Origin: Opitutales bacterium
Lineage (GTDB): Bacteria > Verrucomicrobiota > Verrucomicrobiia > Opitutales > Oceanipulchritudinaceae
Length of the DNA: 21,120 nt
Direction of reading: 5' to 3'
Assembly: GCA_007123395.1 (NCBI GenBank)
Contig: SKLD01000026.1
Location: 1-21,120 of the forward strand
The notes beneath the pieces are model-generated. The model was given only the letters and a program-made list of their open reading frames with translations, ran no database searches and had not been told where the DNA came from. Below, in pieces: positions 14,797 through 21,120 of the stretch. Within the stretch, counting starts at the first letter, position 1. Each line of letters starts with the position of its first letter. The position numbers and the translations under genes were made by a program.

Positions 14797-14836
14797 GCGC
14801 CCGGGCGCGGGTTGCCGGGGACGGGAATCTTCCCCG
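14797..14836. other. Tandem G/C hairpins between converging genes, possible bidirectional terminator
   Basis: A perfect 12-base palindrome GCGCCCGGGCGC (14797-14808) is followed by CGGGGA/TCCCCG arms (14816-14821 and 14831-14836) with a nine-base loop. Both lie between the stops of the DUF4203 and PEGA genes. No T-run follows on either strand, so intrinsic termination is uncertain. Confidence 0.3.
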
Positions 14837-14902
14837 CTGTGTGATTCGTCAGCTTCCCGCCTGCGGTCGGGAGTCCTGCCGCCGTGCGCAAACCGACCTC
14901 GC

Positions 14903-17725
14903 TCAGTTGCCGCCCGTGCGTTCGGGCGGATTGAAGATGATGGGAGCGACGACCCGCACGCGCACGGGTGTCTCGCGGAGGATGGCAGGTGCGAAGCTCC
15001 AGTTGTTGACAGTCTCAAGGACGAGGTTGTTGAGACGGTTGTTGGTGGAACTATGGATGGTGATGTCGTTGGGCCTTCCGTCGCGGTCGACGATGAAGCG
15101 AACGGTGACGGTTTCCGGACGCATGATAATGATGGAGGTTTCGGGAAGCGGGTTTTCCCGCGGCGAAGGCAAAACATCGACTTGTTCCGGCGAGAAAATG
15201 CGCTCGGCCGAGACGAGCTCGAACGAGTAAGTGTGGTCGCCGTTCGGCTCGAGATCGGCCGTGAACTCCTCGGGCAGGTAACCGTCGTGGCGGACAACGC
15301 CCCGGAGACGCTGCGGACGCAGGCCTTCGAGGAAGAGCGGGGTCGTGCCGAGAAGGTCTTCGCGGGACCAGACTTCGGCCCCGGGCGGTTCGGTCTCGAA
15401 GGTCAGGCGTGCCTCGGGGTATTCCATGAGCACTTCGGTTTGCTCGTTGTGCCGAATAGACGCGGGACGGGTGAAATTGGGCCAGCCTTCGCGTTCGAAG
15501 ACGACGCGATAGCCGCCGGGCGTTAGCTCCGCGATGTCGGCCGGGGTGGTGTCAGCGATTTCCTCAAGGCCGCTGCCCTCGGCCGGAACGAGGCGGAAGG
15601 TGATACCCTCAGGGCTGGAGCGGACGGCGAGGGAACCGCTGATAGGCCGGAGTACGATGCCGTTGAAGGCGGTGATTTCCCGGTCGGCAACGGCGGCTTC
15701 GAAAGTTTTCGTTTCATAGCCCTCCAGTTCGACGGTGATTTCGTGGGCACCGACGGCAACAGAGTCGATATGCAGGGGCGTGGTGCCACGCTCGTCGCCG
15801 TTCAGGCGCACGGTGGCGCCGACCGGTTCGGACTGGACGACGAGAGAACCGGCCAAGGCGCGCAGTTCAACGACCTCGTGCGAGGTCGTTTGTCCTGCGG
15901 TAACATGGGCTTCGAGAGTGACGGATTCGTAACCTTCGCTTTCAAGGGTGACGGTGTGTCCGCCGCTTTTTAGGTCGGTGAGCCGCAGCGGCGTGGTGCC
16001 CACGTTCTCGCCGGCGATAATGACGGTGGCCCCTGCGGGAACGGTGGTGAGGGAGAGCGTGCCGTGCGGCTGCCGTTCCGGTTCGGGTGTAGCCTCCTGC
16101 TCAGGACGGGGTGCCGGTTCCGGTGCCGTTGCTTCCGGCGTTGGCGCCTGCTCGGCGGTGGGTGGCGAGACGGCGATGGAGAGTTTTTCTTCAAACCAGT
16201 CCGAAAACTGGAAAAAAGCTATGACACCGAGAACGAGAAGCGCGGCAAGGGTACCTCCGATGATCAGCAGGACGGGTTTTTTGCGGTCTGCGTCTTCCTC
16301 TTCCGGCGGTGGCTCGGCTGATTGCTCTGCCTCCGTCGTCTCTCGGGGCTCGGGCGGCGTCTGCACTGCGTCGGCGGGGGCGGAAGGCTCGGTAGGCGCG
16401 GCGGATTCGGTTTCTTTCGTCGGAGTGGAGGCAGCGGGCGTCGTCACTTCCGCTGTGTCGCCTGCTCCCGGATCGGGCCGTTCCCCCGGTAGAGATTCCG
16501 GTGTCGGCGGGGTCGTTTCGGGTGCGGTCGGCACGCCAACTACGGGCTCCTCGGCGGCGGGCTCTTCGGCGGCGGGCTTCTCGGCGGCGGGCTTCTCGGC
16601 GGCGGGCTCCTCGGCGGCGGACTCTGCAGCGGCGGGCTCTTCGGGCTGGGACACCACGGGAGTTGGTGCTTCGCAAACAGGCAAACCTTTTAAGACATCA
16701 GCGAGAGAGCCCGCTTGCGTCCAATCGACTTGAGAAAAGGGTGTGTTGCCGACAGAGCGGGCGAAATGCCAGAGCGGCAGAAGACCATGCGTGTTTTCGA
16801 GCTTATGCGCGTTACTTTCGAAGCCGGGCTTCGGAAGAGTTTCCGTGGCGAGGAGGGACAGCTCCAACTGTTCGGCGATTTCCGCCTCGATCCATCGCGC
16901 GGTCGGAGGTATTCGCGTGAGAAGCAACTGGCGGGGATGCACTTGCGCCACTGCGGCAAGATTATCGATGCAGCTGCGGAGCTCCTCACAGTATTCCGTG
17001 AGGACGGTTTTGGCCGCTTCCGAGAAATCGTAGATTCCGTCGTAAAGCAGCTTGGCTGCCGAGCCGATGAACTTGAGGTTGAGCTGCGCCTGAATGGCGG
17101 CGAAGATTTTGTTGAATCCGGCATCGAGCGCTTCAGCGCCGACGAGACTGCCTTCGTGGACAAGAGTCAAAAGGGTCGAATCGCTGGAAACGGCTACGGC
17201 TGCAGTCGTGCCGGTTTTTCCCTCGGTGTGAAGGGCGGCGAGGTAGGCGAGCGTGGCGAGTGGTTCCGTTTGCACCCGAGGCTCTCCTGCGTGGACGCTC
17301 TTGGCAAACTCCCGCGCCAGATCGATGTCGCGGAAAGGCAGAACGGCGAGGACAAGCGGGCCACCGCCCGTGTAAGGCATGCCGGTGTCTGCGCAAAGTG
17401 CCACGGCGGCGAGTTCGCGGGCGTTGAGGGACAGGCGGGCTTCAAGGCGGCGTGTCCATTCATCGATGCCTTCTTTCGGCGGCCATCCGCTTTCGGGCAC
17501 AAAGAGAACAGGTGCTTCGGCCTTGGCCACAGAATGGATCACGGAAGCGGGAGTGCCATGGTCGCCGCGCAGTTTTTCGGAGAAGATGTCGCGAAAATCG
17601 CCACGGACCTTGGGGCTGTGGAACAAGAAACCCTCCACGCAAAGACGGTCGCCCCCGCCAACGGCCCGCGCCGCAAAGCGGCAGTCGTCGTATTGTTCGA
17701 GGAGCAGTAGCAGGGATTTACTCAT
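14903..17725 (-). CDS. Membrane fusion protein: PilM-like cytoplasmic domain, Pro/Glu linker, one membrane helix, four PEGA repeats, TonB-type C-terminus
   Basis: The 940-residue protein has no signal peptide. Residues about 1-335 form a globular domain resembling PilM/GspL-like actin-fold proteins (AAVAVSSDSTLLTLVHEG, SLVGAEALDAGFNKIF, RQLLLTRIPP). That resemblance is only moderate. A Pro/Ala/Glu-rich linker (about 351-480) holds AAEEP/AAEKP repeats. RKK then PVLLIIGGTLAALLVLGVIA is a single membrane helix (about 484-507). A second Pro/Glu linker follows, then four PEGA repeats (about 555-622, 626-693, 697-768, 771-837) with GTTPL, GYE and GGYRV-type motifs. The C-terminus (about 868-932) has TVRFIVDRDGRPNDI and WSFAPAILRETPVRVRV, a TonB C-terminal domain. 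The predicted topology is N-in with PEGA and TonB parts periplasmic. It lacks the usual TonB N-terminus and no exbB/exbD is nearby. It may link a cytoplasmic machine to the outer envelope. Divergent to it is a coiled-coil protein. Confidence 0.85.
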   Translation of the reverse strand: MSKSLLLLLEQYDDCRFAARAVGGGDRLCVEGFLFHSPKVRGDFRDIFSEKLRGDHGTPASVIHSVAKAEAPVLFVPESGWPPKEGIDEWTRRLEARLSLNARELAAVALCADTGMPYTGGGPLVLAVLPFRDIDLAREFAKSVHAGEPRVQTEPLATLAYLAALHTEGKTGTTAAVAVSSDSTLLTLVHEGSLVGAEALDAGFNKIFAAIQAQLNLKFIGSAAKLLYDGIYDFSEAAKTVLTEYCEELRSCIDNLAAVAQVHPRQLLLTRIPPTARWIEAEIAEQLELSLLATETLPKPGFESNAHKLENTHGLLPLWHFARSVGNTPFSQVDWTQAGSLADVLKGLPVCEAPTPVVSQPEEPAAAESAAEEPAAEKPAAEKPAAEEPAAEEPVVGVPTAPETTPPTPESLPGERPDPGAGDTAEVTTPAASTPTKETESAAPTEPSAPADAVQTPPEPRETTEAEQSAEPPPEEEDADRKKPVLLIIGGTLAALLVLGVIAFFQFSDWFEEKLSIAVSPPTAEQAPTPEATAPEPAPRPEQEATPEPERQPHGTLSLTTVPAGATVIIAGENVGTTPLRLTDLKSGGHTVTLESEGYESVTLEAHVTAGQTTSHEVVELRALAGSLVVQSEPVGATVRLNGDERGTTPLHIDSVAVGAHEITVELEGYETKTFEAAVADREITAFNGIVLRPISGSLAVRSSPEGITFRLVPAEGSGLEEIADTTPADIAELTPGGYRVVFEREGWPNFTRPASIRHNEQTEVLMEYPEARLTFETEPPGAEVWSREDLLGTTPLFLEGLRPQRLRGVVRHDGYLPEEFTADLEPNGDHTYSFELVSAERIFSPEQVDVLPSPRENPLPETSIIIMRPETVTVRFIVDRDGRPNDITIHSSTNNRLNNLVLETVNNWSFAPAILRETPVRVRVVAPIIFNPPERTGGN
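16544..16633 (-). repeat. 15-base in-frame tandem repeat in the PEGA-protein linker
   Basis: On the plus strand the unit is GGGCTCCTCGGCGGC and close variants. There are five good copies from 16544 to 16618, then one degenerate copy. The unit length is a multiple of three, so each encodes one five-residue block (AAEEP or AAEKP). Copy number could vary without frameshift, changing linker length. Confidence 0.85.
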
Positions 17726-18105
17726 CCGGTTTCAAGGTTCTGTGGTTAGCATGCACTTTACCTTACGAAGAGTTCAAGCCGGGCGGCATGGCTTTGCCCC
17801 TGCTCAATCTGAAGGAAGTGTAAAAATGCGTCGGCACCCATTCCCGGGACGACGAAGTGCCACGGTTGCGCGGATTGCACAAGTAACGGTTTGTAAGCCT
17901 CATACGATGGTCCCGCGTCGTTTCTGTCCCCGTGGATGGAATTTTACCGGACTGCCAGTGTTCCTCAAACTTCTTGACACTTTGGAGGCTTGTAGCAAGG
18001 GGTTTTGGCCAAGTCCTTATGGTGTTTTTAATCTATTTTTCAGCCGGTTAAACACTCAATTTTGCCGAGGCGTTTCCACTAATATAATCGAAAGGATTTA
18101 CTCCA
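17726..18105. other. 380-base divergent control region between the PEGA-protein and coiled-coil genes
   Basis: No gene is supported, although one plus-strand frame from an ATG near 17826 runs into the coiled-coil gene without any recognisable domain. The right half (about 17960-18100) is clearly A/T-richer than the genes. It contains an isolated TTGACA (17974-17979) with no matching -10 at normal spacing, and runs such as GGTGTTTTTAATCTATTTTTC. A long leader or more than one promoter is possible for either gene. Confidence 0.5.
18083..18096 (+). promoter_or_regulatory. TATAAT box and Shine-Dalgarno just upstream of the coiled-coil gene
   Basis: A perfect -10 hexamer TATAAT (18083-18088) is followed by AAAGGA (18091-18096), nine bases before the ATG. 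The -35 region (TTTTGC or TTTGCC, 16-17 bases upstream) is weak. If TATAAT is used, transcription would start at or within the ribosome site, leaving a very short leader. The AAAGGA is the clearest Shine-Dalgarno seen in the window. Confidence 0.4.
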
Positions 18106-19032
18106 ATGTCCGAGACAACCACCCGAATCGAGGAGACTTCCGCGGATGCGGTCACAGTAGACGGAATCGAGGAGCGCCGTCTGCGCTTGGCGCGCCGTAC
18201 GCTGGAGATGGAGAGGCAGGAGATCGATGATGAGTGGGAATCGCTGAAAAATGAACGGGCGCGCCTGAGCGAGGCGGAGGCTTTGTTTGCGGAGCGCGTG
18301 AGTGCGGCGGAAGCGCGACTCGCTTCACGCATGGAGGAACTGGATAGTCGCGCGGCGGAGCTTTCGGGTCTGGCGGAGCAGGAGGAGTTTTTGCTTCAGG
18401 CGAAGGAAGAATTTAAAGCCGAGGTGGCGCAGTCAGAGAAAGAAAAGCAGCATCTCGCCGAGTGGGAGGAAAACCTCAAGGTTCTCGAGGACGAGGTAAA
18501 CCGCCGCCGCTCGGCGGTCGAGGCGGAAGTCCGGAGGGCTGCGCGGGACTTCGAGCGGGCGCGCATGGCAGAGAGCGGGGCTGCGGCCAAACAAATCGCT
18601 CTTGAAGCCGAGTTTGAGGAAATCGAAGCGGTGAAAGCAGATCTTTGCAGGCGCGAGAAAGAGCTGGGTGAAAAACTTGCCAAGCATGCGGATGCGAAGG
18701 AAGCGTTAGCCGCCGAGCGCGAGGCGCATGAAAAGGAAGTCTGGAAAGAGCTCGGCGAGCTGGAGGCATTGCGGGAGTCTGTTGCGGCGGCGGAGAAAGC
18801 AGTAGCCGCGGAGCGTGAGAGGCTCCAAGCAGAAGCCGCCGCGCTCAAGCAGGCCCTGCGTGAGGAGCGCAAGGAATTCGATCTGCGGCGCTACGCCTTC
18901 TTGAGGGAGCAGGAGGCCCTACTCATAAAAGAAGCCGAGCTTCACGAGTGGGAGGACCGGCTCGAAGAGCATTCTGCGGGCGCGGAAGCAGTGTATACCA
19001 GCGAGCGGCGCGAAGTCGCGGGCGCGCCGTAG
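18106..19032 (+). CDS. Predicted long coiled-coil protein of unknown function
   Basis: The 308-residue product has no signal peptide or membrane helix and should be cytoplasmic. After a polar N-terminus (MSETTTRIEETSADAVTVDG) it is almost unbroken charged helix with heptad-spaced Leu/Ala. Examples are RRTLEMERQEIDDEWESLKN, EARLASRMEELDSRAAEL, WEENLKVLEDEVNRRRSAV and REKELGEKLAKHADAKEALA. The C-terminus is HEWEDRLEEHSAGAEAVY. Such proteins can be filament-forming scaffolds or tethers. No bactofilin, SMC or crescentin signature is recognised, so none is assigned. A good Shine-Dalgarno and TATAAT support the start. It is divergent from the PEGA-TonB fusion gene and converges on RNase R, whose stop lies 38 bases away. 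Confidence 0.82.
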   Translation: MSETTTRIEETSADAVTVDGIEERRLRLARRTLEMERQEIDDEWESLKNERARLSEAEALFAERVSAAEARLASRMEELDSRAAELSGLAEQEEFLLQAKEEFKAEVAQSEKEKQHLAEWEENLKVLEDEVNRRRSAVEAEVRRAARDFERARMAESGAAAKQIALEAEFEEIEAVKADLCRREKELGEKLAKHADAKEALAAEREAHEKEVWKELGELEALRESVAAAEKAVAAERERLQAEAAALKQALREERKEFDLRRYAFLREQEALLIKEAELHEWEDRLEEHSAGAEAVYTSERREVAGAP

Positions 19033-19070
19033 CTTGTTCTGAAAGGCTGTCGCAGGAGTCACATGGCGCG

Positions 19071-21120
19071 TCAGCGTTTCCGCTTACGGCTGGTCCCACG
19101 GGCCTTCTTGCTTGCGCGGTCTTTCTTTGTGTCTGCGCCGGAGGATTTGCGTGCCTTGGAGGCGGGCGGTTTTTTGGGAGAACCCTTGGTATTACGACTC
19201 TTCTGCCGGTTATCCGCACCATTGCGCGCGGCGGATTTCTCGAACTCGGCGAGGGCGAAGTCGACTTGGCGTTTGAAGCGGTCGACGCGTTGGACCACGA
19301 CTTGCACGGTTTCGCCCGCTTGGTAGGTTTTGCGCGTGCGGCGTCCGCGGAAAGCGGCGTTGTCGTCGGTCACCTGATACAGGTCGTCCGTCAGCGTTGA
19401 GGCATGGACGAGGCCGTAGGCGAGCGACTCCGTCAGTTCCACGAACATGCCGTGGTTTTTGATCTCAAGGATGACGGCTTCAAAGACCGACTTTTTGTCC
19501 TTTGCCGCTTCGCGTTCGAAGAACTCAAGGAGCTTCACCTTGTTGGATTCGCGCTCAGCCTCAGTGCTGTTCTGCTCGGTTATGGAGAGGTGCTGGGCGA
19601 GGGGTGCAAGCTTGGCGTAGGTGTGGCGCCCGCCTTTGCCCGGACCGTCTCCTTTGCTGCTCTTGGCCGCGTTGCCTCCGCTCAGATTGGCGGCGAAGAT
19701 GCGGTGGACGACGAGGTCTGAGTAGCGGCGGATGGGCGAGGTGAAGTGGGTATAGTGCTGTTTGCCAAGTCCGTAGTGGCCGTCCGGTGACGCACGGTAG
19801 CAGGCTTGTTTGAGGCTTCGAAGTAACTGGATGCGCAGCATGTGCGCCTGCGGGTGCTTGCGGATCTTGGCGAGCAGAGAGAGAATGTTCTTCTTTGTCG
19901 TCAGGTCGCCTGCGTCGATTCCCACGGTCTTCATGTATGAGGAAAGTTCCTCCAGTTTTTCGGGCTCGGGCTTGTCGTGAACTCGGTGGATGGCAGGGAT
20001 GCGGCGCTGGTTGAGGGCCTTGGCGACCGCCTCGTTGGCCGCGAGCATGAATTCCTCAACTAGTTGGTGGCTCTCGTCGTGCTCGACGAGGACAATCCGG
20101 TCGGCGTAACCCTCCTCGTCGACGTAGATCTTGGTCTCCGGCATGTCAAGATCGAGACTGCCGGAACGCATGCGCCGCTTCCGCAATCGTGAGCCGATGT
20201 CCCAAAGCGTGCGGACGGCCTTTTGCAGATTGGCGAGTTCCTCGTTTGAAAGCGAGTGGAGGGGGCGGCCCGTTGAGCCGGTTTGGTGCTTAGGCGGAGC
20301 AGGAAGGGCGCGGATGGCCTTTAGCTCGTTCTCCTTCAGGAGCGAGAACGCCTGCTCATACGTGAGGCGCTTGGAACTGCGGATGACAGAGTCCGCAAAC
20401 TCGGTCTTCTCGATCTTTCCGTTCTTCGTAAAGTGGATGAAAACAGATTTGGTGAGACGGTCCTCGCCCTCGACAAGGCTACACAAGCCGTTGGAGAGGG
20501 CGTGCGGTAGCATGGGAATGACCGTGCCCACAAGGTAGGTCGAGTTGCCGCGCTCACGCGCTTCTTCGTCAAGCGCGGTGCCCGGCCTGACATAGGCGCC
20601 GACGTCGGCGATATGCACCCCGACGCGGGAAGCACCGTTTTCCAGCGGTTCGATGGAAAGCGCGTCGTCAAAGTCCTTGGCATCCTGCGGATCAATCGTG
20701 AAGACGAGAATGCGGCGCAGGTCGACGCGGTCCTTCAGGTCAGACTTTGGAACACGCGCGGGGAGCTTTTCCACTTCGTTCACGACCTTCGCCGGAAACT
20801 CCGGGTTCAGGTCGTATTGGCGAAGAATGGCTTGATACTCCGCACCCGGGGTATGCGTCTTGCCGAGAATTTCGATGATTTCGCCCTCGGGGTTGAGGTG
20901 GCGCTGCTCCCAGTCGAAGAGCTTCACAACTACCTTGTCATCGATCTTCGGCTTAGGGCTCAGGCTGCTCTGCGCCGGGTCGGGGACGAGAATATCCTGG
21001 ATGATGCGCGGGTCGTCGGGGATGACGAAGTGGAACATTTTGCTGCGCTTCAACGTTCCCGCAAGGGTGATACGTTTGCGCTCGAGGATGCGGATGACGC
21101 GCGCCGACTCGGCTTCGTCA
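19071..21120 (-). CDS. rnr: Ribonuclease R (3'-to-5' exoribonuclease), N-terminus beyond the window
   Basis: RNase R processively degrades structured RNA and aids mRNA and rRNA turnover in the cytoplasm. The frame stays open to the right edge, reading DEAESARVIRILERKRITLA before KRSKMFHFVIPDDPR, so the gene is partial and the TTG near 21053 is not the start. About 682 residues are visible. A cold-shock-type domain region (FVIPDDPRIIQDILVP, then VVVKLFDW) precedes the RNB domain. Its catalytic acid cluster DPQDAKDFDD is encoded near 20664-20693. HIADVGAYVRPGT, GNSTYLVGTVIPMLPHALSN and HYTHFTSPIRRYSDLVVHR follow. The S1 domain is at the C-terminal end (FEAVILEIKNHGMFVELTES). A Lys/Arg/Ser-rich tail of about 55 residues ends the protein, as is common in RNase R. 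A Gly/Lys-rich insertion (GGNAAKSSKGDGPGKGGR) interrupts the region after the RNB core. Confidence 0.95.
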   Translation of the reverse strand, partial: DEAESARVIRILERKRITLAGTLKRSKMFHFVIPDDPRIIQDILVPDPAQSSLSPKPKIDDKVVVKLFDWEQRHLNPEGEIIEILGKTHTPGAEYQAILRQYDLNPEFPAKVVNEVEKLPARVPKSDLKDRVDLRRILVFTIDPQDAKDFDDALSIEPLENGASRVGVHIADVGAYVRPGTALDEEARERGNSTYLVGTVIPMLPHALSNGLCSLVEGEDRLTKSVFIHFTKNGKIEKTEFADSVIRSSKRLTYEQAFSLLKENELKAIRALPAPPKHQTGSTGRPLHSLSNEELANLQKAVRTLWDIGSRLRKRRMRSGSLDLDMPETKIYVDEEGYADRIVLVEHDESHQLVEEFMLAANEAVAKALNQRRIPAIHRVHDKPEPEKLEELSSYMKTVGIDAGDLTTKKNILSLLAKIRKHPQAHMLRIQLLRSLKQACYRASPDGHYGLGKQHYTHFTSPIRRYSDLVVHRIFAANLSGGNAAKSSKGDGPGKGGRHTYAKLAPLAQHLSITEQNSTEAERESNKVKLLEFFEREAAKDKKSVFEAVILEIKNHGMFVELTESLAYGLVHASTLTDDLYQVTDDNAAFRGRRTRKTYQAGETVQVVVQRVDRFKRQVDFALAEFEKSAARNGADNRQKSRNTKGSPKKPPASKARKSSGADTKKDRASKKARGTSRKRKR

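Noticed and set aside
17974..17979. Consensus -35 TTGACA in the divergent control region
   Set aside because: At 16-18 bases downstream the sequence is G-rich (AAGGGG), so no -10 partner exists at normal spacing.
17826..18230. Plus-strand frame starting MRRHPFPGRRSATVARIAQV before the coiled-coil gene
   Set aside because: It overlaps the start of the coiled-coil gene in another frame, crosses the TATAAT region and shows no domain, although a GGAAGTG lies upstream of its ATG.

Overview
The window reads as a GC-rich, Gram-negative chromosome, most likely a member of the Verrucomicrobiota (Opitutia-like). This is an inference from family content. An arabinose-5-phosphate isomerase implies LPS/Kdo synthesis. 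There is a very large secreted protein combining Ig-like and SUMF1-type domains, a PEGA-domain protein, a DUF5069 protein and a REP-associated transposase fragment. Shine-Dalgarno sequences are mostly weak or absent and several genes start with TTG or GTG. No rRNA, tRNA, CRISPR array or prophage is visible.

Layout from left to right. A RAYT (Y1) transposase is cut by the left edge (minus strand), followed by a gene-free stretch and kdsD (plus). A PilC/GspF inner-membrane protein is next (minus), then a two-gene minus-strand operon of a phasin-like helical protein and a UbiB/AarF kinase-like protein. A 1553-residue secreted multidomain protein (plus) comes next: two lectin-like modules, a ThuA/GATase-like region, three Ig-like domains and a C-terminal SUMF1/C-type-lectin-fold module. 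A palindrome-rich gap separates it from a minus-strand pair, marC followed by an MFS transporter. A second, larger gap carries REP-like palindromes. After it lie a small lipoprotein (minus) with a good sigma70-type promoter, a DUF5069 protein and a seven-helix DUF4203/TMEM198-like protein (both plus). A 940-residue membrane protein (minus) joins a PilM-like cytoplasmic domain, a Pro/Glu-rich linker, one membrane helix, four PEGA repeats and a TonB-type C-terminus. Divergent from it is a 308-residue, almost entirely coiled-coil protein (plus). The window ends inside RNase R (minus; its 5' end lies outside).

Most genes are single transcription units with mixed orientation, so this is chromosomal housekeeping and envelope sequence rather than a discrete island. 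The envelope theme is strong: kdsD, PilC, secreted Ig protein, lipoprotein, MarC, MFS, DUF4203 and PEGA-TonB. The most unusual items are three. First, the PilM-like/PEGA/TonB fusion. Second, the secreted protein whose SUMF1-type end lacks the catalytic cysteines and resembles the display scaffold of diversity-generating retroelements. Third, the REP-like palindromes on the same segment as a RAYT gene.
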